64,000 nucleotides of DNA from NCBI GenBank assembly GCA_964624555.1, contig CAZUXB010000001.1:42756-106755 (forward strand). The letters are read 5' to 3'. Position numbers and translations under genes: made by a program. Positions 18,601-27,380 of the stretch are shown piece by piece (positions within the stretch are counted from its first letter, which is position 1; the number at the start of each line of letters is the position of its first letter). The notes beneath the pieces are model-generated. The model made no database searches, was not told where the DNA came from, and saw only the letters and a program-made list of their open reading frames with translations. Source of the stretch: SXRF01 sp964624555 (lineage in GTDB: Bacteria > Pseudomonadota > Alphaproteobacteria > Rickettsiales > SXRF01).

Positions 18601-19997
18601 CTCATTTTTTTCGCCCGTAAATATCTTCTAATCTTACTATGTCATCCTCGCCCAGATAACTGCCCGACNNNNNNNNNNAGAGGTTTGTCGGTTGGATTGG
18701 CAAGGCGGTGCACCTCGCCTAAAGGTATATAGCTACTCTGGTTTTCGTGCAGTAACATTTTTTTCTCGCCACAGGTGACCTCGGCCGTGCCGGAAACAAC
18801 CACCCAGTGCTCAGCGCGTTTGCTGTGTTTTTGCAAAGAAAGGCTGGCGCCGGGACTGACCATGATGCGCTTGACCTTGAAGCGCTCGCCTTCATCGATG
18901 CTGTCATACCAACCCCACGGACGGTAAACCTTGCGGTGCTGGATATGTTCCTCGCGCTTAGCATCTCCTAGCTCCGCCACCACCTGTTTCACTTCCTGGC
19001 TGCGTGCCTTATCGATAACTAAAACCGCGTCCGGCGTCTCCACCACCACCACACCTTCAAGGCCAACCGCGCTCACCAACCGGCTGGTGGAATGGACAAA
19101 CACATCCTTGCTGTCTTTGATGATCGCATCACCAATAGAGGCATTGCCGTTTGCGTCCTTCTTCGCGCCCTGCCACGCGCTGTCCCATGAACCAAGGTCG
19201 CTCCAGCCGGCGGCCAACGGCACTACTTTTACCGGGAAGCTGCCCACGCATTTTTCGATAACGGCATAATCGATGGATTCAGATGGCGTTGCTTCAAACA
19301 AGGCTTTGTCGGGGCGAATGAAAGCAGCATCCTTCTCACGCTTTTCCCACGCGGCGGCCACGCCTCCCGCAATATCCGGGCGGAATTTTGCCAGCGCCTG
19401 CTGCCACAACGATGCGCGTAGCACGAAGATACCGCTATTCCAGTAATAACCACCTTCCTTGAGGTAGGATTCGGCGGTGGCGCGGCCCGGTTTTTCCACG
19501 AATTTTTCAACTGTGTCGCCAGAAGTTTTTATATAACCAAAACCGGTTTCTGGGCGTTCGGGAACTATTCCCAGAAGAACTATTGCCCCCTCGTCTGCCA
19601 GTTTTATTGCCTTCTGCAAACTGTCATTAAAAGCCTTGCCATCCAGCACCAATTGGTCGGAAGGAGTTACCACCAAAACAGGGTCATCGCCTCCCGCAAG
19701 AGCGGCATTCGCCGCAAGTGCCAAGGCTGGCGCAGTGTTGCGCGGAGTCGGCTCCAAGAGTATGGCGGCAGGCTTCACACCGATCTCACGCAGCTGGTCG
19801 AGTATCAAAAACCTATGGCCTTCATTGGAAACTATCAGCGGGTCAGTACCCGCTACACGCTGTACCGCAAGTTGAAACAGGCTTTCCTTGCCAAACAGGC
19901 TTAAGAACTGCTTGGGAAAATCGGCGCGAGAGAGCGGCCACAGGCGCGTACCGCTGCCACCGCAAAGGATCACCGGTTGAATATTAACGGAAGGCAT
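18520..19997 (-). CDS. manC: Mannose-1-phosphate guanylyltransferase / mannose-6-phosphate isomerase (interrupted by an assembly gap)
   Basis: Makes GDP-mannose from mannose-1-phosphate and GTP; the fused C-terminal cupin normally isomerises fructose-6-phosphate. The N-terminal signature is LCGGSGTRLWPLSRADFPKQF (residues 12-32), and the cupin region has RPWGWYDSIDEGERFKVKRI and LQKHSKRAEHWVVVSG. Ten N at 18669-18678 interrupt the end. Left of the gap one frame reads SGSYLGEDDIVRLEDIYGR, the standard family ending, but it is out of phase with the gene if the gap is exactly 10. About 18 missing bases (LxLIEVQ) would restore it, so the gap length is a placeholder. The restored frame then runs through a palindrome to a stop at 18520. 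It is divergent from the glycosyltransferase at 20.1 kb. Confidence 0.9.
18669..18678. other. Assembly gap (10 N) inside manC
   Basis: A run of ten N. Family comparison of ManC suggests about 18 bases are really missing, so the N count does not give the true length. Confidence 0.95.
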
Positions 19998-20092
19998 AAC
20001 TTTTTAACTTAACCCATTACATTTTAATTGATTTCAATTATTGGCTATAGCAATGTGCTGAATATATTGCAAGGAACTAAAAAGGTCTTTTG

Positions 20093-20821
20093 ATGCCTGC
20101 CTGTCCAGAACTATCGGTGGTTGTACCATGCTACAATGAAGAGAAGCTCCTGGAGAAATCTATTGAACAGGTTCTGTCGTTGCGCAGCTCCATAGAACAT
20201 ATTGAAATTGTGATAGTAAATGACTGTTCAAATGATAAAAGCGGGGAAATAGCACAAAGGCTGGCCAATGCCCATGACTGCATAAAATATTTTATGCATG
20301 AAGTAAATCAGGGCAAAGGCGCTGCCCTGCGTACTGGATTCGAAAAAGCCAGCGGCGAGATAATATGTATTCACGATGCCGACCTCGAATATGACCCGCA
20401 GGATCTTCTGCCTATGTATAATCTTATCAAAAGCGGGCGGGCTGATGTGGTGTTCGGCACCCGTTTCCTCAATGGCAAAGCGCATCGTGTTCTCTATTTC
20501 TGGCATTCGGTTGCCAATAAGATAATAACCCTTACCTGTAATATTTTCACTGACCTGAACCTGACCGACATTGAGTGCTGCCATAAAATGTTCAAACGTG
20601 AGATAATCAAACAAATTAGAATTGAGGAGAACCGTTTCGGAGTAGAGCCGGAACTGGTTTCCAAAGCCGCGCGCCTTAGCAAAAAATTCGATATAAAAAT
20701 CTATGAAAGCGGCGTCAGCTATTATGGTCGCACTTACGCCGAGGGTAAAAAAATTGGTTGGAAGGATGCGGTGCGCGCCTTCTGGGTAATTTTAAAATAC
20801 AATACCTGGCATCGGCCATAA
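20093..20821 (+). CDS. Family 2 glycosyltransferase (dolichol-phosphate mannosyltransferase-like)
   Basis: 242 residues from the ATG at 20093 (MPACPELSVVVPCYNEE); an in-frame TTG one codon earlier is less likely. The GT-A fold is clear: VVVPCYNEEKLL, VIVNDCSNDKS, NQGKGAALRTGFEKA and the metal site HDADLEYDPQDL. The length and the ending without membrane helices match DPM1-like enzymes that move a sugar from a nucleotide donor to a polyprenyl phosphate, or simple UndP-glycosyltransferases. It is the first gene of the plus-strand part of the polysaccharide locus; 20 bases separate it from the membrane protein gene. The donor cannot be read from the sequence. Confidence 0.9.
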   Translation: MPACPELSVVVPCYNEEKLLEKSIEQVLSLRSSIEHIEIVIVNDCSNDKSGEIAQRLANAHDCIKYFMHEVNQGKGAALRTGFEKASGEIICIHDADLEYDPQDLLPMYNLIKSGRADVVFGTRFLNGKAHRVLYFWHSVANKIITLTCNIFTDLNLTDIECCHKMFKREIIKQIRIEENRFGVEPELVSKAARLSKKFDIKIYESGVSYYGRTYAEGKKIGWKDAVRAFWVILKYNTWHRP

Positions 20822-20841
20822 AATACCAATTGTTATATAAT

Positions 20842-22434
20842 ATGATAATAGACCTGATACTGTTCTCTATTTTTATAGTCTTTATAAGAGCTTTGGGTGC
20901 TGGATCAGCACAGCTTATCGATTACAAAAGCAATCATGTTTATCCTGACTATTTCTATCTTATACTGGGATTGCTTACGATCGGTTTTATATCGGCGCTG
21001 GTTAATTTCTATTCTGGCGTCGATTCCTACGTTACCTATTCCATTATAGCTTTCCTGTTCGTCGCCGGATGCAGGAACATGTGGAAAACGGGAGCAAAAA
21101 ATTTAAAATATACCTTACTGTTCGCCGCGGTCATAACGCCATTCGTCACAATCATAACGGCCGGCTATGATACCGGTCTCTATCATATCCCCCACCAGTT
21201 ATGGATAAGAAACGAAAAAATCATATTCGGGCTGGCGAATTTTCACGGGCGTTTCGGCTTCAGTTCCATCATGGAGTACATAAACGCGTCTCTCTGGGTT
21301 CATGAGAACTTCAATCTGCTGGCATATTCACAGGCCAGTTTTGTAGTGATCCTGCTATTGTTTTTAAAAGATATGCTCAACTCCGATAACCATCAATTCA
21401 GATCCGCCGGTCTACTACTTACAACGAGCCTGTTACTTTATGGGATACAGCTTAGAACTGATTACACCTCCACCGATATTCCCACGGGAATAATGTTCAC
21501 TATTGCTTTTTTAAACGGCCTGCGCTTGTTGCTCAAAAGCGAACCACCTGACGGTTATGATATATTTGTATTGCTAATCTGCGGACTTTTTACGGCGGTG
21601 TTGAAAGCCAATGGGATACTGATATCGCTGTGGATCTTATACGTTCTGGCAAATCTTTTACAAAGCAAATTAATAAAATGGGAAATGATTGGGAAAGCAG
21701 CAGTCATACCAATAATATTAGGCATCATATGGCTGGCGCATAGCATTATAATTAGCGGCTGCCTGCTCTTCCCAGTTAAACAAACCTGCCTGTATCTACC
21801 ATGGTCGGCATATGACGAGGCCGATGGTAATGCAAAGTGGGTCACTGCCTGGGCAAGAAACCCACACGCGGGGCTGAAAACTCTTGATAACTGGGATTGG
21901 ATATCCGATTGGTGGTTGAAGCATGATACCCTACTTGCAGCGCTGGTGTTTCTTACCGTAACGATCTGTTTTGCTTACAAAATCGCTTTCCGGATAAAAA
22001 TACCATATCAAAAAAATATCCTGATCCCGGCGTTCGTTTTTATTGTCCTTAACATCGCCATATGGTTCGTAAAAAGCCCTAATCCACGCTTTGGCATAGG
22101 TGTATTTATGGTACTTCCCACTGTGACAGCGTTGCTATTATTTGGGTTCCGTAAGTCAACAAATGAAAAATGGGTGGCTGGAATATCCAAAATATGCCTT
22201 TCCGTATTAGCTTGTGAATTCGCGGTCATAGGAATTGTTAATATGGGATGGGATTTTTCTTTTTATCCACTCAGGATAGGCTATACAGAAACAGTTCCAG
22301 CCGATCACTTCGGGGTGAAACCTGTTGGAGAAAATGCCGACCAGTGCTGGCTGGCAAAAAATTGTACGCCGAATGATAGGGCTGACCTTATCGAAAAGGA
22401 CGGGATAAAGATGTTTATAAGCACATTGAAGTAA
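20842..22434 (+). CDS. Multi-spanning membrane protein of the polysaccharide locus
   Basis: About 530 residues from the ATG at 20842 (MIIDLILFSIFIVFIRALGAG), chosen because an earlier in-frame ATG lies inside the previous gene and gives a non-hydrophobic leader. About 10-12 hydrophobic helices are visible, with a soluble C-terminal tail of about 70 residues. The pattern (ITAGYDTGLYHIPHQLWIRN, then NFHGRFGFSS) recalls membrane glycosyltransferases or polymerase-like proteins of surface polysaccharide loci. I do not recognise a named family. It overlaps the flippase gene by one base (TAATG), so the two are coupled. Confidence 0.75.
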   Translation: MIIDLILFSIFIVFIRALGAGSAQLIDYKSNHVYPDYFYLILGLLTIGFISALVNFYSGVDSYVTYSIIAFLFVAGCRNMWKTGAKNLKYTLLFAAVITPFVTIITAGYDTGLYHIPHQLWIRNEKIIFGLANFHGRFGFSSIMEYINASLWVHENFNLLAYSQASFVVILLLFLKDMLNSDNHQFRSAGLLLTTSLLLYGIQLRTDYTSTDIPTGIMFTIAFLNGLRLLLKSEPPDGYDIFVLLICGLFTAVLKANGILISLWILYVLANLLQSKLIKWEMIGKAAVIPIILGIIWLAHSIIISGCLLFPVKQTCLYLPWSAYDEADGNAKWVTAWARNPHAGLKTLDNWDWISDWWLKHDTLLAALVFLTVTICFAYKIAFRIKIPYQKNILIPAFVFIVLNIAIWFVKSPNPRFGIGVFMVLPTVTALLLFGFRKSTNEKWVAGISKICLSVLACEFAVIGIVNMGWDFSFYPLRIGYTETVPADHFGVKPVGENADQCWLAKNCTPNDRADLIEKDGIKMFISTLK

Positions 22435-23726
22435 TGAGTATGTTCCACTCCTCCCGTCACACTCTTACCGCAAATGTTATACAGCAGTTATGTGCCGGGT
22501 TGCTGCTCATTTTTTTACCAAACATACTAGGCAAGGAAGACTACGCGCAGGTGGTTTTTGTGGCAGTACTCCTCTCCTTCATGGAATTTGCCGATATGGG
22601 AATATCACGGGTTTACGGGCGGGTAGTGCCGCCGCTGCTTGTACATAACAAGCACGATGAGATACGCGCCTGGGATAGTTCAGCTCTTTCTTTTGCCCTC
22701 ATGACCTCGTCCCTATATTCGGTAATAGTCACAATGATCTATTACCACCGCTATGGCGACCTGACCAACGCCCTACTCTTTCTCCCGGTGCCATTCATCA
22801 TGGCATGGTTCTCATTTTATATAAGCCACTCCACCGTCAGGAGTGATTTTAAAAAATACCTCAAGGCGAATAGCTGGCGGGCCGTTGTTTCCCTGACTGC
22901 GCTTCCTTTGGTTTTCACGTTCGGGGTCATCGGTTTCTTTATTTCCAATCTCATGGCTGCCGTAGCGGCACTGGTAAGTTTTGGCCGACAGATACTAAGT
23001 CCGTTCAGCAAGCCGGACTGGGTGATGGTGAGATCACACCTTGGTGAAGGCATACTTATATCCCTGACCAGCGTGCTCTTCATGAACCTGATGAACTTTG
23101 CCCGCTTTTACGCCAGCATCAGTTACCAGGCAGGCGATATTGCAACTTACGGGATCATAAGCGCGGCATGGATGTCACTTTTGTCGTTGCTGGTTTCGAT
23201 ACTGATACCGGTCAATGTTGAAATGCGCCTCCAGCACGGCCGAAGTGAGGAGCACGCGTTGATATATGCGAATAAAATTATTAGAAAGAGCCTGCCCTGG
23301 GTGATCGTTGCTACTTTGATTACCATAATCTGCATTCCCTATGTCTTTAAAATTATCTTCCCGTCATATCACTTTGACCAGCATGTTCTTTCTATAATAT
23401 TTCTTGGCGTCACATTCTACCTGTTCCTGACCGTATATGCCAACCTTGTGGTCATACGTAAAAGATTCAAACTGTACCTCGCCGCCATTATTGCCAGTTC
23501 GCTGGCAAGCGTAATAACATCATTCATGGTTGATATGTACTACCCCACAATGGGCGCCGCATGGGGACAGCTCGCGGGAATAATGGCGGCGACCTTGTCG
23601 TTACTGTGGACCATATCGGACTTTCCTGACACCGCCTGCAAAGTGTTACTAAAAGAACAGAACAAATACCTGCTGTGCGCTTTTGTTTTCAGCGTGGCGG
23701 TTATCAGCGCTGTGTTTGTTTTATAA
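22434..23726 (+). CDS. Oligosaccharide flippase (Wzx-like, MOP superfamily)
   Basis: 430 residues with about 12 hydrophobic helices and the N-terminal pattern of lipid-linked oligosaccharide flippases (IQQLCAGLLLIFLPNILGKEDYAQ). Wzx-type proteins turn undecaprenyl-linked repeat units to the periplasmic side. The start codon overlaps the stop of the preceding membrane protein. It is convergent with the fucosyltransferase-like gene, overlapping by 6 bases. The family level is fairly sure; the cargo is unknown, though a fucose-containing unit fits the context. Confidence 0.82.
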   Translation: MSMFHSSRHTLTANVIQQLCAGLLLIFLPNILGKEDYAQVVFVAVLLSFMEFADMGISRVYGRVVPPLLVHNKHDEIRAWDSSALSFALMTSSLYSVIVTMIYYHRYGDLTNALLFLPVPFIMAWFSFYISHSTVRSDFKKYLKANSWRAVVSLTALPLVFTFGVIGFFISNLMAAVAALVSFGRQILSPFSKPDWVMVRSHLGEGILISLTSVLFMNLMNFARFYASISYQAGDIATYGIISAAWMSLLSLLVSILIPVNVEMRLQHGRSEEHALIYANKIIRKSLPWVIVATLITIICIPYVFKIIFPSYHFDQHVLSIIFLGVTFYLFLTVYANLVVIRKRFKLYLAAIIASSLASVITSFMVDMYYPTMGAAWGQLAGIMAATLSLLWTISDFPDTACKVLLKEQNKYLLCAFVFSVAVISAVFVL

Positions 23727-24647
23727 GAAATTTCTGTCCAGTGATATGTCCGCGGCATCCAGCGGCACGAAAATGATCGGACTTAAATACGCGAACGGTT
23801 GTTCGCTGCGTATTTCACCTGCCAGCCAGATGGACGGCATACCGCCAAGAAAGGCCGCCCAGTAGGAATAGGTTGAATTGGACCCAACCAGAATAGAGGC
23901 CGATGACAGGGCCAGCAGGTCGCCAATATCGGAGCCGCTGTAATATATGGATGCGCCAAGGGAGGTCAGAGGTACAAGTTCCTCCTCACTTCCGTCAGAA
24001 AATATCCGCACCGGCATATCGGGATATCTGGCCTGCAATGACCTTATGATATTCACATACCACGACATGGATATTCTGGTGTTGGCCGAATTAGTGATCT
24101 GTGCGGTATTCTGGGTAGCGGAAAAATCTCCCAGACGGACGTGAACCCCGATAAAACCTCCCTTGCCCCAGCTATGTCCAGCCGGAAGCGGTATGTTTAT
24201 TATCTTCAACAACCTGTCGCGAATGGTTTCCCTGTGCCCGGACAATCCCGCAAAGGTAAATTTCCCCGAGGTGACAATATTTAATTTGCCGCGCTCAATA
24301 TGGGGTTCCTGTTCACCATCAATAACCGCGATATTACGTTCAGGAAAATGTTTGATCATGGTGAGTAATTTCTTCACCCCATAGATCTCTGTCGAATAGG
24401 GTTTAAAAATGTTACGGTAAGCGCGATTTCCCCTGCCGCTTTGCAACAGCGACCTTATCTTAAGCGCTCCCCAGGGCGGGGTTATTACCTCGCCGCCATA
24501 TTTTTCCGCCAGCAGCACGGCATGGAAATAATTATAGAAGCCATTACCCATACCCGAACCGGAGATGCGAACGAACCACAGATCATACAAACTACCGAGC
24601 TTGGGATAAAAAAGAGTTTTAGGAGCATTTGCTTCGGTCATAATCAC
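23721..24647 (-). CDS. Fucosyltransferase-like glycosyltransferase (GT11/GT23-type fold)
   Basis: 308 residues. The motif GVHVRLGDF (residues 167-175) matches the HxRxxD donor-binding motif of alpha-1,2/alpha-1,6 fucosyltransferases, and GSNSTYSYWAAFLGG near residue 265 matches the second conserved block (SNSTFSWW-like). The N-terminal SGSGMGNGFYNYFHAVLLAEKYG corresponds to the GNQMFQYA-like opening. Together with manC-gmd-fcl this supports use of GDP-L-fucose. It overlaps the methyltransferase-like gene upstream by 4 bases. Sequence similarity is moderate, so the linkage is unknown. Confidence 0.72.
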   Translation of the reverse strand: MIMTEANAPKTLFYPKLGSLYDLWFVRISGSGMGNGFYNYFHAVLLAEKYGGEVITPPWGALKIRSLLQSGRGNRAYRNIFKPYSTEIYGVKKLLTMIKHFPERNIAVIDGEQEPHIERGKLNIVTSGKFTFAGLSGHRETIRDRLLKIINIPLPAGHSWGKGGFIGVHVRLGDFSATQNTAQITNSANTRISMSWYVNIIRSLQARYPDMPVRIFSDGSEEELVPLTSLGASIYYSGSDIGDLLALSSASILVGSNSTYSYWAAFLGGMPSIWLAGEIRSEQPFAYLSPIIFVPLDAADISLDRNFL

Positions 24648-25417
24648 GCAATTCTTCTGAAACTATATATACCGCAACCATATGACAGGTTGATATCCGT
24701 GTTCCTACAATCGACATTCTTATGCAGATCGCCGGCATCATCCACATAATCGAAACGCAGCAGTTCCAGTTTGAACCGCTCCTCCGCCCAGTTAAAAATA
24801 TCATGGTGGTGAAATATTCTGTGGGCATTAAAGTGCACCGCATTTTCCCGACCTATGGGAAAGCTTATATATAGAGTGCCGCCGACCTTGAGCATGCTGA
24901 TTATATTATTGAATCCCTTTATATGCCCCTGCGGGTCCAGCGTATCGCCATATCGACCCAATCCAAAATGTTCTATGGCATGAAGGCAGGAAATGGAATC
25001 CGCGATAGCTTCGTTTTCTGCCTTGGAGCTCATAAGGTCCGACTGGAAAAATTTGATATTCTCATGCCCGGTGTCCTGCAGCTTCCTGATGTCCATCACT
25101 TCTATCCTGCGGAAACTTGCTACATGGGCGACAAAACCATCTATCCGCGAGCCGATGTCTATATGGCGCACGGGATTCGCCGCATGGATGAAGGAAGCCA
25201 CCAACAGGTCCTGGTGGAAATAATGGCCTCTTGCCGTTCCAGCCTGTTCCCTGAAATCGGAAAGCACCGGGTATATATCCGTTACCCTGCCGCCGGCTTT
25301 TTTGAACCCATGATAAGAACGAACATATTTCGGCAGATAACGAACCGATGACAGCCCGCGAACATCAATTCCCAGTGACAAAAGCAATAAATGGATCGGG
25401 CGAATTATTTTTTTCAT
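24644..25417 (-). CDS. DUF268-like protein with methyltransferase-type core
   Basis: 257 residues. RHIDIGSRIDGFVAHVASF, VMDIRKL, and SISCLHAIEHFGLGRYGD resemble a SAM-type Rossmann core, and the ending (LKVGGTLYISFPIG, FNAHRIFHHHDIFNWAE) is that of the DUF268 family seen in polysaccharide loci. Function in the family is not settled; sugar modification is a plausible guess. It sits 2 bases behind the next methyltransferase gene and overlaps the fucosyltransferase-like gene by 4, so these three form one minus-strand operon. Confidence 0.75.
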   Translation of the reverse strand: MKKIIRPIHLLLLSLGIDVRGLSSVRYLPKYVRSYHGFKKAGGRVTDIYPVLSDFREQAGTARGHYFHQDLLVASFIHAANPVRHIDIGSRIDGFVAHVASFRRIEVMDIRKLQDTGHENIKFFQSDLMSSKAENEAIADSISCLHAIEHFGLGRYGDTLDPQGHIKGFNNIISMLKVGGTLYISFPIGRENAVHFNAHRIFHHHDIFNWAEERFKLELLRFDYVDDAGDLHKNVDCRNTDINLSYGCGIYSFRRIA

Positions 25418-25419
25418 GT

Positions 25420-26133
25420 TTATAGTTCATCATCAGGATTGTTTATTGAATTTTCAACAATTCCCCGCACCGACATGAGTGGCTTCTTGTATTTTATTTT
25501 ATTAACCAATTTTGGATTGATGAAAATGCTGGTGGTGGCGGTGTAGGCGTTTATCGGCGTGAATCCATGGAAATCGACCTGCGCCCAGCCGAGCTGTTCA
25601 TTTAATTTCTGGATTGTTTTTGGATACCAATCGGAATTATCAAAAACTACCATAGTTAAGTTATTGGGAGAATGTTTCACAGTCTGAATAAGATATTCTG
25701 CACACCGAGCACGATTCTTGCCGTCAATGACCACAATATCCATGTCGGCAAGCGTCGCCTGCCTGACATAATTATCTTGTTTCTGTTCCAGTATATAATT
25801 AATATTTCTGTTCTGATTCTGCACGCTTATCCTGTTATACCACTGCTCATCATGCTCGATGGAAACAACCGCAGCACATCTTTCCGCCCACCATAATGTC
25901 GAGTTGCCGCTGCCATATTCCAGAACTTTAAACCCGGAAAAATCCAGATGCGAGAGATATTCAATAGCCGGGTAGCTGTACCATGGGATCGGTTTTCCTG
26001 TCTTGTCCAGACAACTCCATTTATTAATGGTTTGGAACTGCCCATAGTCCCTGGCAAGGATACTGAAGTTTTTAGCTTGCTTTGCCAGACACAGAATATA
26101 TCGTGGTGTTATCTTCTTAATCAGTTTCTTCAT
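25420..26133 (-). CDS. SAM-dependent methyltransferase-like protein
   Basis: 237 residues from the ATG at 26133, preceded by a good Shine-Dalgarno (GGAGAAGT directly before ATG); an upstream in-frame start gives an extra 12 residues without such support. The core reads KVLEYGSGNSTLWWAERCAAVVSIEHDEQWY and MDIVVIDGKNRARCAEYLI, typical of class I methyltransferases acting on surface glycans or of O-methyltransferase-like proteins. The substrate is unknown. It is divergent from the glycosyltransferase gene with only 20 bases between the starts. Confidence 0.75.
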   Translation of the reverse strand: MKKLIKKITPRYILCLAKQAKNFSILARDYGQFQTINKWSCLDKTGKPIPWYSYPAIEYLSHLDFSGFKVLEYGSGNSTLWWAERCAAVVSIEHDEQWYNRISVQNQNRNINYILEQKQDNYVRQATLADMDIVVIDGKNRARCAEYLIQTVKHSPNNLTMVVFDNSDWYPKTIQKLNEQLGWAQVDFHGFTPINAYTATTSIFINPKLVNKIKYKKPLMSVRGIVENSINNPDDEL

Positions 26134-26153
26134 ACTTCTCCTGTGGACAGAAC

Positions 26154-27083
26154 ATGGCCAGTTACGCACCTATCGCCTTATTTGTATATAAAAGATTGGA
26201 TCTTACAAGGCAAACTGTCGAGGCTTTGCAAAAAAACAATCTCTCCCGCTACAGCGATTTTTATATATTTTCCGATGCGGCTAAGTCCGAGAAAGACCTA
26301 GCACAGGTAGCCGCAGTACGCGAGTATATAGCAAAAATAGATGGTTTTGCGAAGGTAGAAATTATTGCCACGCCCGAAAACCTTGGCTGCGCGCACTCGA
26401 TTATAGGCGGGGTATCAAAACTATTCGAAAAATATGAGAAGATCATTGTTTTAGAGGACGACCACGTAACCACACCTAATTTCCTTGACTACATGAACGC
26501 CGCCCTCGATTTTTATAAGGATAAGAATGCTTTCTCAGTGGAAGGCTGGTGCATGAACCTTAAACTACCTCAAGGCTATGATAAAGATACTTACTTCCTG
26601 CCGCGCGGCCCGTCATGGGGCTGGAGCACATGGAGAGATCGTTGGCAGACTGTGGACTGGGCGGTTTCTGATTATACAAATTTTAAAAATGACCGTGCTG
26701 CACGCAAAAAATTTGACTCTGGCGGAAGCGACCTTTCAAAAATGCTCGACTTACAAATGGCAGGACGAATAGATTCATGGGCGATCAGATTCGCCTACGC
26801 GTTATATAAAAGTGGAATGCTTAACGTTGTGCCGAAAACCTCGAAAGTCAAAAATATCGGTTTTGGCAGTGATGCCCAACATACCGTCAACGATCCAGGG
26901 TACCCTCTATTGATGGATGATGGCAGCAAAACCTATTTTAACTTTGCTGACAATGTTGTGGTTGATGATTATTTACTGAAGCAGAACTATTATTATGTCA
27001 GCACTATCTATAAGATAAAGAACAGGGTAAGAAATGAACTGAGGAAAATCCTAAGATATTTTGAGATATTTTGCAGAAAATAA
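26154..27083 (+). CDS. Glycosyltransferase, GNT-I-like GT-A fold
   Basis: 309 residues. The opening APIALFVYKRLDLTRQTVEAL, the middle TPENLGCAHSIIGGVSKLFE and the metal site VLEDDHVTTPNFLDYMN match bacterial proteins related to N-acetylglucosaminyltransferase I. RGPSWGWSTWRDRW is the second conserved block. It is likely cytoplasmic and the last gene of the polysaccharide region. A stem-loop follows 20 bases behind the stop. Confidence 0.82.
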   Translation: MASYAPIALFVYKRLDLTRQTVEALQKNNLSRYSDFYIFSDAAKSEKDLAQVAAVREYIAKIDGFAKVEIIATPENLGCAHSIIGGVSKLFEKYEKIIVLEDDHVTTPNFLDYMNAALDFYKDKNAFSVEGWCMNLKLPQGYDKDTYFLPRGPSWGWSTWRDRWQTVDWAVSDYTNFKNDRAARKKFDSGGSDLSKMLDLQMAGRIDSWAIRFAYALYKSGMLNVVPKTSKVKNIGFGSDAQHTVNDPGYPLLMDDGSKTYFNFADNVVVDDYLLKQNYYYVSTIYKIKNRVRNELRKILRYFEIFCRK

Positions 27084-27380
27084 AACGTCTAAAAATCCTC
27101 TATAAAATCCATGCCGGGAAAAGGATTTTATCCTGCATTAATTAAAATTTCGTTAAAATTACCAGCCGTTTCGTATAATAATATCATATTGTAATTTATT
27201 GATAAATTATTGTGCTGCGCAACAATTTTTTGTTGCATCGTGTATTTTTTTAAGATATTCGGGATAGTGTAAAGTGGTTCGTGGGCGTTTGCATTTTTTA
27301 TATTTGTTTTTTGTTTTAAAATCATGCGACATTTTTCCGATGAACTGCATTTCAGTGTTTAACTTACATCGGAGAAGACT
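27084..27380. other. Intergenic region before amtB
   Basis: 297 AT-rich bases without a gene. It holds a stem-loop taaaatcc/ggatttta (27103-27110 and 27123-27130), which may end the glycosyltransferase transcript, and a smaller inverted pair gcaaca/tgttgc (27219-27224 and 27231-27236). I searched for a sigma-54 promoter (GG-N10-GC) for amtB and saw no convincing match. The amtB start has a fair ribosome site (cggagaag). Confidence 0.6.

Noticed and set aside
17374..18732. A long open frame (452 codons) on the plus strand opposite gmd and manC
   Set aside because: It mirrors the codons of gmd, has no family-like sequence and even runs through the N gap; gmd and manC explain the region.
27084..27380. 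Sigma-54 promoter or NtrC site upstream of amtB
   Set aside because: The nearest match (tggttcg...tttgca) has wrong spacing between GG and GC, and the gcaaca/tgttgc pair does not fit the NtrC consensus.
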